NCBI RefSeq assembly: GCF_025642135.1
Contig: NZ_CP106793.1
Coordinates: 496,001-560,000, forward strand
Reading direction: 5' to 3'
Source of the DNA: Streptomyces cynarae
GTDB taxonomy: Bacteria > Actinomycetota > Actinomycetes > Streptomycetales > Streptomycetaceae
DNA length: 64,000 bases
Both the position numbers and the translations under genes were made by a program. Each line of letters opens with the position of its first letter. Position 1 is the stretch's first letter. Positions 23,325 to 31,738 of the stretch are shown in pieces. The notes under the pieces were generated by a model. That model was not told where the DNA came from. It did not search any database and was given only the letters and a program-made list of their open reading frames with translations.

Positions 23325-23595
23325 TGTGAACCCGACGCAGCAGCTCACGCGCCGTCCGGGGCCGAGGGCGACTCGCGGACCACGGCAGGCGTAGCGGGTG
23401 ATCGCCGGGACGCCGGCCGGCGGTCCGTCAGCGTAGGTGGCGGCGGCCTTCGCCCCGGTGACCCGATGTCGACGATGCCGGACCAGCTCTGACCAGCGGC
23501 GATAGCGAACTGCAAGTGGAGTACCAGGGCGTGTATCGAAAGTGTCTGGTGAGATGACGGGCAGCCCGTTTTTGAACCAGAATGATCGGGTGGTC

Positions 23596-24132
23596 ATGCT
23601 TGAGACTCCCCGATTGATCCTGCGTCGCTGGCGCGAGGAAGACGTTGCGCCCATGGCTGCCGTCCATGCCGACCCGGAGGTCATGCGGTGGATCCGTGAC
23701 GGCAGCGTCCGTGACGAACAGCAGACTCGCTGCGGGATCCAGGCATGGGAGAGCGAGTGGGAGTCACAGGGCTTCGGCCTGTTCGCCGTGGAGATCCGGT
23801 CCACCGGCGAGCTTGCCGGGTTCACCGGCCTTTCGGTGCCCGACTTCTTGCCAGAGGTACTGCCGGCGGTTGAGGTCGGCTGGCGGCTGGGACGTTCCCA
23901 CTGGGGGCAGGGCTTGGCCACCGAGGCCGCTGTGGCCGCTGTACGGTTCGGGTTCGAAGAGCGGGGGCTGGACCGGATCGTCAGCATCGCTCAAGTGGGC
24001 AACGACGCCTCCGAACGAATCATGACCAAACTGGGGATGCATCCGGTCCGTGAGACCGTCAACCCCACCTGCGGTCGGCGAGTACGGGTGTTCGAGTTGT
24101 CATCGGACCAGTACGTCACAACCACTCGTTGA
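23596..24132 (+). CDS. GNAT-family N-acetyltransferase (RimJ/RimL type)
   Basis: The 178-residue enzyme uses the ATG at 23596 (MLETPRLILRRWREEDVAPM), which is the normal start of this family. An in-frame GTG at 23542 would add 18 unconserved residues. The acetyl-CoA loop is RLGRSHWGQGLATEAAVAAV and the C-terminal strand is IVSIAQVGNDASERIMTKLG. It acetylates an amine or protein N-terminus. It stands alone, convergent with the CGNR gene. Confidence 0.9.
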   Translation: MLETPRLILRRWREEDVAPMAAVHADPEVMRWIRDGSVRDEQQTRCGIQAWESEWESQGFGLFAVEIRSTGELAGFTGLSVPDFLPEVLPAVEVGWRLGRSHWGQGLATEAAVAAVRFGFEERGLDRIVSIAQVGNDASERIMTKLGMHPVRETVNPTCGRRVRVFELSSDQYVTTTR

Positions 24133-24503
24133 TGGCGGCATGATTCGGCGGTGAGGCGGGTCTTGGTGCAGAGGCCACCCGGTCGCCGGCGTCCGGTGAT
24201 GGTTACGCGTCCGCTTGCCGCCGCCGGACTTGCGGCCGGGTCCGGCGGGTTGAACGCACAGGTCGCGCTCGTCGTCGGGCCCCGCCCCGCCAGGCTTCCG
24301 CCATGGCGCGGCTGAGCTCTCACACAGCGGACATCACCGATCCGCACGTACGCGCGAAAGTACCTGCATCGGCGGGTAATTGCCGCTACTGCCGGCGCTG
24401 GCTTTGTTCGCGGGATCGGACGGCAGCCGTTCAGCGCCTTGAACAGCAGCGAGTGTGGGCGCTGTTCGATTTACCAGTGATGATCGCCGCGTGGGCTGCG
24501 GTG
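24133..24503. other. Convergent intergenic region
   Basis: About 370 bp between the GNAT and CGNR genes. Short ORFs on both strands lack coding character. One (MARLSSHTADITDPHV...) ends in a Cys-x-x-Cys-like NCRYCRRW but has no recognisable relative. No clear terminator was seen. Confidence 0.4.
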
Positions 24504-25106
24504 TCATTGTGAAGCGCTGCGGCGGGCGTAGGCGCGCGCGGCGCGGGCGCGGTCGCCGCAGCGGGTGGAGCACCAGTGGCGGCGGCCGTGGCGGAGAAGG
24601 TAGCGGGTGCAGGGGGTGGAACCGCATGCGGTGAGGCGCTCGGCGTCGGGCGAGGTGAGGAGGTCAGCGGCGTCGGCGGCGAGGGCGGCCAGGGCGTGGT
24701 CCACGATGGCGGTGGTGGGATGAGGGGTGCTGCGGTAGGGGCCGGTCTTGTCGTCCCACTGCAGCAAAGGGGCCGTGGGGACGCGGGTCATCGCGTCGTT
24801 GATGGCCGTGACGGCGGCGGGGAGGGCGGGAAGGCCTGCGGCGCGGGAGGCGAACAGCGACCTGATCTGTTCGCGAAGCGAGCGCAGCTGCGTCGCGCAC
24901 ATTTCCCGCATGCCGGCGTCGACCGGGGCGAGGCCGCGTTCCGTCAGCCAGTGATTCGCCTGCGCGGGAGTGCCCAGCAGATCGACGGTGAGCCCGCCGG
25001 GCAGCGCGATCGCGCTGTTGGCGAGGGCGAGGGAGATGTGCTCTTCCTCGCCCTGTGCGGGCGGCAGGGTGGGCTGTTCGATCACGCGTGCCTTCACTTT
25101 CCTCAT
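24504..25106 (-). CDS. CGNR zinc-finger (ABATE-domain) regulator
   Basis: The 200-residue protein has an N-terminal ABATE-like domain (ISLALANSAIALPGGLTVDL then LGTPAQANHWL) and a C-terminal zinc finger CGSTPCTRYLLRH...WCSTRCGDRARA. The family name comes from the CGNR motif. Here it reads CGDR, a conservative change. These proteins are thought to be DNA-binding regulators of stress or resistance genes. It is divergent from the MBL hydrolase across 82 bp holding three CCGTGAG boxes, which suggests it controls that gene and itself. Confidence 0.88.
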   Translation of the reverse strand: MRKVKARVIEQPTLPPAQGEEEHISLALANSAIALPGGLTVDLLGTPAQANHWLTERGLAPVDAGMREMCATQLRSLREQIRSLFASRAAGLPALPAAVTAINDAMTRVPTAPLLQWDDKTGPYRSTPHPTTAIVDHALAALAADAADLLTSPDAERLTACGSTPCTRYLLRHGRRHWCSTRCGDRARAARAYARRSASQ

Positions 25107-25121
25107 GGTACGGCTTGCGGG

Positions 25122-25176
25122 TATCCGTGAGAAGCAGCTACGGTCCTCTCACGGTTCACCCGAATCTATCCGTGAG
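25122..25176. promoter_or_regulatory. Triple CCGTGAG box between CGNR regulator and MBL gene
   Basis: TATCCGTGAG occurs at 25122-25131 and 25167-25176 in direct orientation. The core CTCACGG appears inverted at 25148-25154. Centres are 22-23 bp apart, about two helical turns, which suits cooperative binding on one DNA face. It is a candidate operator for the CGNR protein. Confidence 0.6.
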
Positions 25177-25188
25177 GCGTTGGGTGTC

Positions 25189-25980
25189 ATGTCATCTCTT
25201 CCCGCAACGACCGACCAGTTCCCCGTCCGTGTTTCCGGCGGCCCGACCGCACTCTTCGAGTACGGCGGCCTGCGATTCTTGACCGATCCGACCTTCGACG
25301 GCCCCGGCGACTACGGCCGGCCCGGCCGCCCGGTCCTGACCAAGACCGCCCCCTCCGTCACCACTCCCACCGACCTCGGCCGCATCGACGTCGTCCTGCT
25401 CTCGCACGACGAGCACGCGGACAACCTGGACAACTCCGGCCGGGCCCTGCTCGCCGACATTCCCCTCACCTTGACCACGCCCGGCGGCGGCGAGCGTCTG
25501 GGGGACAAGGCCAAGGGCCTGGCCGACTGGCAGTCCATCGAAGTGAACCGCCCCGATGGCGGCACGATCACCGTGACGGGTGTCCCCGCCATCCACGGCC
25601 CCGGCCCCCGCGAGGAGGTCGAGCCGATCACCGGCCAGGTCGTCGGCTTCGTCCTGACCGGAGAGGGCCTGCCCACCGTCTACGTCAGCGGCGACAACGC
25701 CTCGCTCGACGCGGTCCGGGAAATCGCCGACCGCTTCGCCCCGGTCGACACCGCCATCCTCTTCGCCGGCGCTCCCCGCTTCCCCGTCCTCTTCGACAAC
25801 CAGCCGATCGTCCTGGACAGTGCTCAGGCCGCCGAGGCCACTGAGATCCTCGGCGCCCGCCGGGTGGTCCCCGTCCACTACGACAGCTGGGCCCACTTCA
25901 CCGAGGGCCGCGATGAACTGGTGGCCGCCTTCACCGTCGCCGGCCTGGCCGATCGCCTGGATTGGGGCAGGTGGAACTGA
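25189..25980 (+). CDS. MBL-fold metal-dependent hydrolase
   Basis: The 263-residue beta-lactamase-superfamily protein uses the ATG at 25189. The metal site motif LSHDEHADNLD replaces the usual HxHxDH, with Asn at the last His. Further ligands appear in VPAIHGPGP, YVSGDNASLDAV and VVPVHYDSWAHF. It resembles UlaG-like hydrolases of unknown substrate that are common in Streptomyces. It has no signal peptide and is cytosolic. It is divergent from and probably controlled by the CGNR protein, and is followed by two hairpins. Confidence 0.9.
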   Translation: MSSLPATTDQFPVRVSGGPTALFEYGGLRFLTDPTFDGPGDYGRPGRPVLTKTAPSVTTPTDLGRIDVVLLSHDEHADNLDNSGRALLADIPLTLTTPGGGERLGDKAKGLADWQSIEVNRPDGGTITVTGVPAIHGPGPREEVEPITGQVVGFVLTGEGLPTVYVSGDNASLDAVREIADRFAPVDTAILFAGAPRFPVLFDNQPIVLDSAQAAEATEILGARRVVPVHYDSWAHFTEGRDELVAAFTVAGLADRLDWGRWN

Positions 25981-25984
25981 CCTT

Positions 25985-26062
25985 TGGCGCTCAAAGCGCC
26001 AGCGAAAGCGGCGAGGCCTCCTGCACCGCCCACCCCCGGGGCCCGGCCGATCGCCGGGCCCC
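25985..26062 (+). terminator. Two consecutive hairpins after the MBL gene
   Basis: TGGCGCT/AGCGCCA (25985-25991 with 25995-26001) is followed by GGGGCCCGGC/GCCGGGCCCC (26038-26047 with 26053-26062). Both stems are perfect. They end the MBL transcript. From 26063 to 26346 I see nothing but the leader of the ABC operon. Confidence 0.75.
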
Positions 26063-26346
26063 ACCATGAACAGACCACAACCGTGTAGCGCACACCCGCG
26101 GCCGAGCAACCCGGGCGCAGCAGCGACGGCCGCCGAGACGGCGACCGTCCGAACCTGCCACTCGCCAACGCCATTCCGTCACGTCTCGGCTCAGCTCTCG
26201 GCCATGTTTACGGCGCGGCCTTCACTCGTGCGGGTCATCCAGCGGCTTCAGCTGCACTTTTGATCGTATGTGATGTCTAACCTGGCCGTGACGGCGAGTG
26301 GTCGGCAGCGAGTGCTTGGCACGGTCTACGGACCCGGGGGGGTGCG

Positions 26347-26952
26347 GTGGAAGTCAGGGATGTGCGTCATGCGTACGGTCGTCGTGAGGTTCTCCGAGGG
26401 TTGGACCTTGATCTGCGGCCCGGTGTGCTGGCCGGGATCGTCGGGGAGAACGGTGCGGGCAAATCGACGCTGTTGAAGATCTTGTCCGGCGAGCTGCGCC
26501 CGCAGCGTGGCACGGTCCGTCATGGCGGCGGTTTCGGCTACTGCCCGCAGGACGTGGTGGTCAACGACGCTCTGACCGTGCGTCAGCATCTGGAGTTCTT
26601 CCGCGTCGCCCGGGGGCTGCCGGATCTGCGACACGCAGGAGAGGTGATGGAGGCGCTGCGATTATCGGAGTACGCCGATGAACGCGCCGGTCGCCTCAGT
26701 GGCGGGACCCGGCAGAAGCTGAACCTGACCCTGGCGCTGATGCATGACCCGCAGGTGCTGCTGCTGGACGAGCCCTACCAGGGTTTCGACTGGGACACCT
26801 ACCAGCGCTTCTGGGACCTGGCGGCACGGTTGCGCGATGCGGGCCGCTCAGTCCTAGTCGTCTCGCATCTGGCCTATGACGCCGAACGCCTGGACGAGTT
26901 GTGGCGGCTTCAGGGCGGCGTCCTGTATCCCGCAACGGCGGTGCCGGCGTGA
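26347..26952 (+). CDS. ABC transporter ATP-binding protein, TTA-containing
   Basis: The 201-residue ATPase uses a GTG start with a G-run ribosome binding site 6 bp upstream. It has Walker A GENGAGKSTLL, signature LSGGTRQKLN, Walker B LLLDEPYQGFDW and the switch His in VVSH. The domain is complete but lacks any C-terminal extension. Codon 106 is TTA (26662-26664), so translation may need the bldA tRNA. Its stop overlaps the permease start (GTGA). The pair resembles small export or lantibiotic-type ABC systems. Position next to isoprenoid genes suggests export of a terpenoid, which is inference. Confidence 0.93.
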   Translation: MEVRDVRHAYGRREVLRGLDLDLRPGVLAGIVGENGAGKSTLLKILSGELRPQRGTVRHGGGFGYCPQDVVVNDALTVRQHLEFFRVARGLPDLRHAGEVMEALRLSEYADERAGRLSGGTRQKLNLTLALMHDPQVLLLDEPYQGFDWDTYQRFWDLAARLRDAGRSVLVVSHLAYDAERLDELWRLQGGVLYPATAVPA

Positions 26953-27791
26953 GGCGACACCTGCGTCTGTTCGTCACAGCAGCCCGCTTCGACCTGGTCG
27001 AGCATGCCCGCAACAGACTCGCCATGGTCCTGGTCGCCCTGTTCATACCTGTCTGGATCAGCCTGGCTTACGCCGTCATCCCCAGTCGGCCCGTGGCCTT
27101 CAAGCTGCGCGCGACTGGCCGGCTCCTGACACCGGCAGGCAACCAGATCACGCAGATCACCGGTGCCATCAACGCCGTCACCCTGATCACCGGGTTCATG
27201 ATGTTCGCCGTCACGTTCAACGGCGGACGCTTCGACCGCCGCCTGGCCATGGCCGGCTACCCCCGCATCCACCTCATCCTGGCCAAGACCACCTCCCTGA
27301 CCCTGGCTTCCGGCGCCATCGCCACCTATGCCACCGCGGTGATCTGCGCTGCCTGGAGCCCGCGCCAGCCCGTACAGCTCGCCGCAGCCCTGTTCTGCGG
27401 AGCGATGACCTACGGGGCGCTCGGTGTCGTCTTCGGCTCCCTGCTGCGCCGGGAGGTGGAGGGCATGTTCGCCCTGGTCATGACCAGCATCGTCGATGTC
27501 GGCCTGCAAAACCCCCTGGCCAGCAGCGGCACCGGGAGCGCGGCCGTGCAATTCCTGCCCACCTACGGCACCATGCAGGCCGCCACCGCCGCAGGCTTCA
27601 CTCATAAACCCCTGCCCGGCGATCTGGCCGTCCAGATCCTGTGGTTCGCCGGCGCCGCACTCCTCGGCCTGCTCGCCTTCCACCGCCGCACCAAAGACGC
27701 CCTGAGCGCAAGACCACCCTTGCGTCTGCCGTGGCCCTTCAGGCCCCGCCGACCTGGGCGCCCGGCCCGAGCCACGTCGACGCCCCGCTGA
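26949..27791 (+). CDS. ABC transporter permease
   Basis: The 280-residue membrane protein has about six spans, such as LAMVLVALFIPVWISLAYAV, ITGAINAVTLITGFMMFAVT and VQILWFAGAALLGLLAFHRR, with an Arg/Pro-rich C-terminus. It has the ABC-2 type layout of exporters, in keeping with the coupled ATPase. The GTG start at 26949 overlaps the ATPase stop by 4 bp, so the two are co-translated. It ends 115 bp before the phytoene-synthase-like gene. Confidence 0.85.
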   Translation: MRRHLRLFVTAARFDLVEHARNRLAMVLVALFIPVWISLAYAVIPSRPVAFKLRATGRLLTPAGNQITQITGAINAVTLITGFMMFAVTFNGGRFDRRLAMAGYPRIHLILAKTTSLTLASGAIATYATAVICAAWSPRQPVQLAAALFCGAMTYGALGVVFGSLLRREVEGMFALVMTSIVDVGLQNPLASSGTGSAAVQFLPTYGTMQAATAAGFTHKPLPGDLAVQILWFAGAALLGLLAFHRRTKDALSARPPLRLPWPFRPRRPGRPARATSTPR

Positions 27792-27906
27792 GCGACACCC
27801 CGGTGCGACGACTCACGAGGGGCCCTACGACGGACGCGTCGCGCCCTCGTCGCGGAGCGAAGCCCCGGCCCCGTGAAGGAGCCGATCGAGCAGAAAGAGT
27901 TCACAG

Positions 27907-28803
27907 ATGCTGGTAAGGCGATGGCTGGACGCGGCGGGTATCACTGATCCCGTCCTTCGGCACTGCTACACGGTGTGCGCGCGCGAGGTATCGGCTCTCG
28001 GCGGAGGGCGCGGCCGCTGGAGTGCGCTGCGCGCCGCGCCCGCATCGGCACGGCCTCACACGGCGGCGCTGATGGCACACGGATGCCGTGCCGATGCCTG
28101 TGCAGACACCGGTCCGGCGCAGGGCCGTCAGCGTCGGCTCGCCGAATTCGCGCACGCCACCTGGTCAGCGTTCGCCGCCGGCGGCTCCCGCAATCCCGTC
28201 TTGCACGCCACAGTGCACACCTACCGAAGCCTCGGAATGCCACTGTCACTGATCGAAGACATGTTCACCGCGATGCGGCGCGACGTCGACTTCCGCGACT
28301 TCGCCACCTACGCGGAACTGCGCCAGTGGGCCACGCAGATGACCGGCAGCCCCATGTACGGGGTCACCTGGGCCATGGCCGGCACCGAACTGACCGAAGC
28401 GCAACCGCTGGTGCATGAATTCGCCGAACTCTGCCAGCTGACCGACGTGCTGTGCGACCTGTCGGAGGACCTCGACGACGGCCGCCTCTACCTCCCTCTC
28501 GAGGACCTCGACCAGTTCGCGGTGCGGCCCGAGGACGTCAAGGCCAAACGGTGGACACCGCCCATGGCCGATCTCATCGCGTTCGAGGCCGCGCGCGTCA
28601 CCGACCGGCTGCCCGCCCTGGCCGCTGAACTGGACCACACCCCCGTCAGCCCCTTCACCCGCGCACTGGTCGAGCTTTGCACGCTGCACGTGGCCGGCGT
28701 GCTGTCCGCAGGTCAGGACGTGCTGCACCGGCCGGTCCAGCCACCCATGGGCGACTTCCTCGACGTGTGGCGTCCCGTCATGCGCACCGTCATCCCCTGC
28801 TGA
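27907..28803 (+). CDS. Squalene/phytoene synthase-family enzyme (divergent)
   Basis: The 298-residue trans-isoprenyl synthase (head-to-head type) has its second Asp-rich motif intact: DLSEDLDDGRLYLPLEDL. The first motif region reads HGCRADACADTG where the family has FARYADDIVD. The outer aspartates (D-x-x-x-D) remain but the inner Asp and the preceding aromatic residues are lost. Other conserved stretches are VLHATVHTYRSLGMPLSLIE and FRDFATYAELRQWA. The partner 18 bp downstream is a polyprenyl diphosphate synthase. No desaturase, cyclase or hpn genes are nearby, so the product is not obviously phytoene or squalene. Confidence 0.88.
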   Translation: MLVRRWLDAAGITDPVLRHCYTVCAREVSALGGGRGRWSALRAAPASARPHTAALMAHGCRADACADTGPAQGRQRRLAEFAHATWSAFAAGGSRNPVLHATVHTYRSLGMPLSLIEDMFTAMRRDVDFRDFATYAELRQWATQMTGSPMYGVTWAMAGTELTEAQPLVHEFAELCQLTDVLCDLSEDLDDGRLYLPLEDLDQFAVRPEDVKAKRWTPPMADLIAFEAARVTDRLPALAAELDHTPVSPFTRALVELCTLHVAGVLSAGQDVLHRPVQPPMGDFLDVWRPVMRTVIPC

Positions 28804-28821
28804 CCATTGGAGGGACGTGTC

Positions 28822-29796
28822 ATGTCCGTAGCCGTGACCTCAGCCGACGGCACGCACATTCCGCTCGTGGAAGCCGAGTTACTGCGCTGGGTGGGCAGCG
28901 GCGACAGCCTGCTGGAGGGGGCGTGCCTGGACGCCCTGTTCCCCCCGGGCAAACTCCTTCGCCCCGTGCTGTGCATGGAGTCGGCCAAAGCCGTCGGCGG
29001 CACCGTCGACCAGGTGCTGGCTTTCGCGGCCGGCATCGAATGCCTGCACGTCGCCAGCCTCGTCCACGACGACATCGTCGACCAGGACCCGGTTCGCCGC
29101 GGACGGGCCTCCACCGCCGAGCAGTACGGCCTCGCCGAAGCCCTGATAGCAGGCGACGGACTGTCGATGGCCGGAATGGCGGCCATGCTCAGCGACGGCC
29201 CTGCCGAGCGTGTGCTGCAAGCAGCACGGGTAACTGTCGACGCCCTGCGACACATGTGTCGTGGGATTATGCGCGAGACCGAAATCCGGGGCGACCTGAC
29301 CTGCGGAGTGCCGACCGTCCTGAACATCATGCGAGACAAGACCGCCGCACTGACCGGCGTCGCCTGCCAGGCCGGGGCGATCCTGGCCGGGGCGACCCAT
29401 GAGCAGCACCAGGCGCTGCGCCGGTACGGAGAACAGCTCGGCATGGCCTTCCAGATCCGTGACGACCTGCTCCCCTACACCGCCGAGGATCAGGTCACCG
29501 GCAAGACAGCCACCAGCGATGTCGCCAACCTGCAGCCCACTCTGCCCGTCCTGCTCGCCTACGATGCCGCGGACGAGGCCGACCGCAACCTCCTGACCAC
29601 CGTATTCCGCGGCGGCACCGACCCCGTCACCGCACACAGGGACATCCTCGCCGTGCTGACACGCACCGACGCTCTCAACAAGGCGGCCCGAATGGCTTCC
29701 TCCTGCGCCGAACAGGCACGCGCCGAACTCACCGGGCTGCCGGACTCCACTCGGCTCGCGGAACTGGCCACATCAGCAGCCGACCGCCAGCGCTGA
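28822..29796 (+). CDS. Polyprenyl diphosphate synthase, TTA-containing
   Basis: The 324-residue trans-prenyltransferase has the first Asp-rich motif VHDDIVDQDPVRRGR and the second in AFQIRDDLLPYTAED, which is DDLLP rather than the usual DD-x-x-D. Lys and Arg substrate contacts appear in GKLLRPVL and RDKTAALTG. It condenses IPP with allylic diphosphates to C15-C20 or longer. Codon 20 is TTA (28879-28881). The ATG at 28822 has GGAGGGAC upstream. It probably feeds the preceding synthase-like enzyme, making a four-gene operon with the ABC exporter. Confidence 0.92.
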   Translation: MSVAVTSADGTHIPLVEAELLRWVGSGDSLLEGACLDALFPPGKLLRPVLCMESAKAVGGTVDQVLAFAAGIECLHVASLVHDDIVDQDPVRRGRASTAEQYGLAEALIAGDGLSMAGMAAMLSDGPAERVLQAARVTVDALRHMCRGIMRETEIRGDLTCGVPTVLNIMRDKTAALTGVACQAGAILAGATHEQHQALRRYGEQLGMAFQIRDDLLPYTAEDQVTGKTATSDVANLQPTLPVLLAYDAADEADRNLLTTVFRGGTDPVTAHRDILAVLTRTDALNKAARMASSCAEQARAELTGLPDSTRLAELATSAADRQR

Positions 29797-30000
29797 CAGC
29801 GCGCCTGTCAGCCAGGGCTCAGCGAGGCCCCCTCGACGTCTACTGCCGCAACCGCCTCCCAACAGCCGTCGTCAGCGGCCCACCACCCCCACCTGCCCTC
29901 ACCGGCATTCGGGTGGGTGGTGGGGGTGGCGAGGCAGGCTGACCCGCGATCCGGCCGAGGGCGCGGGCGGCTAACGGCTGGCGGCTGATCACAGGTTCCG

Positions 30001-31629
30001 TCAGTCCCGGCGCAACCAGACCGTGGTGTCGGAAGGCAGCAGCCCGTCCTTGTCGAGCGGTCCTGATGCGATGAGGGGGCTGCATGCCTCGGGGAGACGG
30101 ACCGATCGGTGGGAAAGATTGACGGCGCACAGCAGGCCGTGGCCGCGTTCGAAGAGGAGCGTGCCCTGCGGGCCGTCCAGCCAGCGGAACTCCTCACCGC
30201 TCAGGCCGGCGTGGGCGCGGCGCAGGCTCAGGGCGGACCGGTAGAGGTGAAGCATGGAGGCGGGGTCGGCCTGGTTGGCTTCGGCGGTGTACGCCTTCCA
30301 GTCCCGGGGCTGCGGGAGCCAGGGGGTGGATCCGGGCGGACCGAAGCCGAAGGGCGGGGTGTCGCCGCTCCAGGGCAGGGGGACACGGCAGCCGTCGCGG
30401 CCTCGGAGGGTGTGGCCGGAGCGTTCCCAGGTGGGGTCCTGCAGGACCTCTTCGGGGAGGTCCTCGACTTCGTAGAGCCCCAGTTCCTCGCCCTGGTAGA
30501 TGTACGCGCCGCCGGGGAGAGCGAGCATGAGGAGGGCGGCTGCGCGAGCGCGGCGGGTGCCGAGGGCGAGGTCGGTGGGCTGGTGCCGGTTGCGCAGGGG
30601 CGCGGTCACGCCGGTGTATGCGCGGCCGTAGCGGGTGACGTGACGGGTTTCGTCATGGTTGGACAGCACCCAGGTGGCGGGGGCACCGACGGCGGCGAGG
30701 TCGCTCATGCTGCGATCGATGACCTCACGCAACTCGTCCGCTTCCAGGGGGCACTTGAGGAAGTCGAAGTTGAAGGCCGTGTGGAGTTCGTCAGGGCGGA
30801 GGTAGTCGGCAAGGCGGCCTGGGCGGACGTGAGCCTCCGCCACGAAGAGTCGGCGGCCTGCGTAGCTGTCTGCGATGGCGCGCCAGCTGCGGAAGATGCC
30901 ATGGATTCCGTCGCGGTCCCAGTGCGGGTGGTCCTGGCCCTCCTCGGCCAGGACGCGGAACTCCGGCAGACCGAGGTCGGGCAGGGCGGGGTCCTTGACC
31001 ATGCCGTGGGCGACGTCGATGCGGAAGCCGTCGACACCGAGGTCGAACCAGAAGCGCAGAATCGATTCGAACACGGCGCGGACCTCCGGGTTGTCCCAGT
31101 TCAGGTCGGGCTGTTCGGGGGCGAACAGGTGCAGATACCACTGGCCGTCCGGGGTGCGGCTCCATGCGGGCCCGCCGAAGGCCGCGTGCCAGTCGTTCGG
31201 GGGCAGGGAGCCGTCCTCGCCCTGCCCGTCACGGAAGACGTAGCGCTCCCGCTCGGGCGAGCCCGGGGCCGCGGCGAGTGCCTGCTGGAACCAGACATGC
31301 TGGTCCGAGGTGTGGTTGGGCACGATGTCCAGGATGACGCGCAGGCCCAGGTCGTGGGCTTCGGTGATCAGCCGCTCGGCGTCGTCGAGCGTGCCGAAGG
31401 CCGGGTGGATGTCGCGGTAGTCGGCCACGTCGTAGCCGCCGTCGGCCAGCGGGGACGGGTACCAGGGGTTGATCCAGATCGCGTCGACGCCGAGGTCGGC
31501 CAGGTAGGGCAGGCGGGAACGGAGGCCGGCGATGTCACCGACTCCGTCGCCGTCACCGTCGGCGAAGCTGCGTATGTAGACCTGGTAGATCACGGCGGAG
31601 CGCCACGACCCGTCGCTCGGGTTGCTCAC
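30001..31629 (-). CDS. GH13 alpha-glucosidase (oligo-1,6-glucosidase type)
   Basis: The 542-residue cytoplasmic enzyme starts AVIYQVYIRSFADGDGDGVG. The barrel motifs are DIVPNHTSDQHVWF (region I), GFRIDVAHGMVKD (nucleophile Asp), FVAEAHVRP (acid Glu) and LSNHDETRHVTRY (third Asp). C-terminal FERGHGLLCAVNLSHRSVRL is the beta-sandwich. It cleaves terminal alpha-glucosidic bonds of imported maltose, isomaltose or sucrose-like sugars. It is the last gene of the binding-protein/permease operon, 109 bp after the second permease. Confidence 0.94.
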   Translation of the reverse strand: MSNPSDGSWRSAVIYQVYIRSFADGDGDGVGDIAGLRSRLPYLADLGVDAIWINPWYPSPLADGGYDVADYRDIHPAFGTLDDAERLITEAHDLGLRVILDIVPNHTSDQHVWFQQALAAAPGSPERERYVFRDGQGEDGSLPPNDWHAAFGGPAWSRTPDGQWYLHLFAPEQPDLNWDNPEVRAVFESILRFWFDLGVDGFRIDVAHGMVKDPALPDLGLPEFRVLAEEGQDHPHWDRDGIHGIFRSWRAIADSYAGRRLFVAEAHVRPGRLADYLRPDELHTAFNFDFLKCPLEADELREVIDRSMSDLAAVGAPATWVLSNHDETRHVTRYGRAYTGVTAPLRNRHQPTDLALGTRRARAAALLMLALPGGAYIYQGEELGLYEVEDLPEEVLQDPTWERSGHTLRGRDGCRVPLPWSGDTPPFGFGPPGSTPWLPQPRDWKAYTAEANQADPASMLHLYRSALSLRRAHAGLSGEEFRWLDGPQGTLLFERGHGLLCAVNLSHRSVRLPEACSPLIASGPLDKDGLLPSDTTVWLRRD

Positions 31630-31738
31630 CTTGTCGGTTCCTGACTGTGCGGAGTACGTCGTCGGGGGTGGAGGACTGCGTCAGCGTCGTGCGTGGCTCC
31701 CGGGGCCCTCCGTAGGGTGCCGGGAGTCGCGGCTCGTC

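Noticed and set aside
29881..29930. C-rich then G-rich tract after the prenyl synthase
   Set aside because: Arms do not pair well enough for a terminator. It has only three G-runs of three or more, so a G-quadruplex is doubtful.
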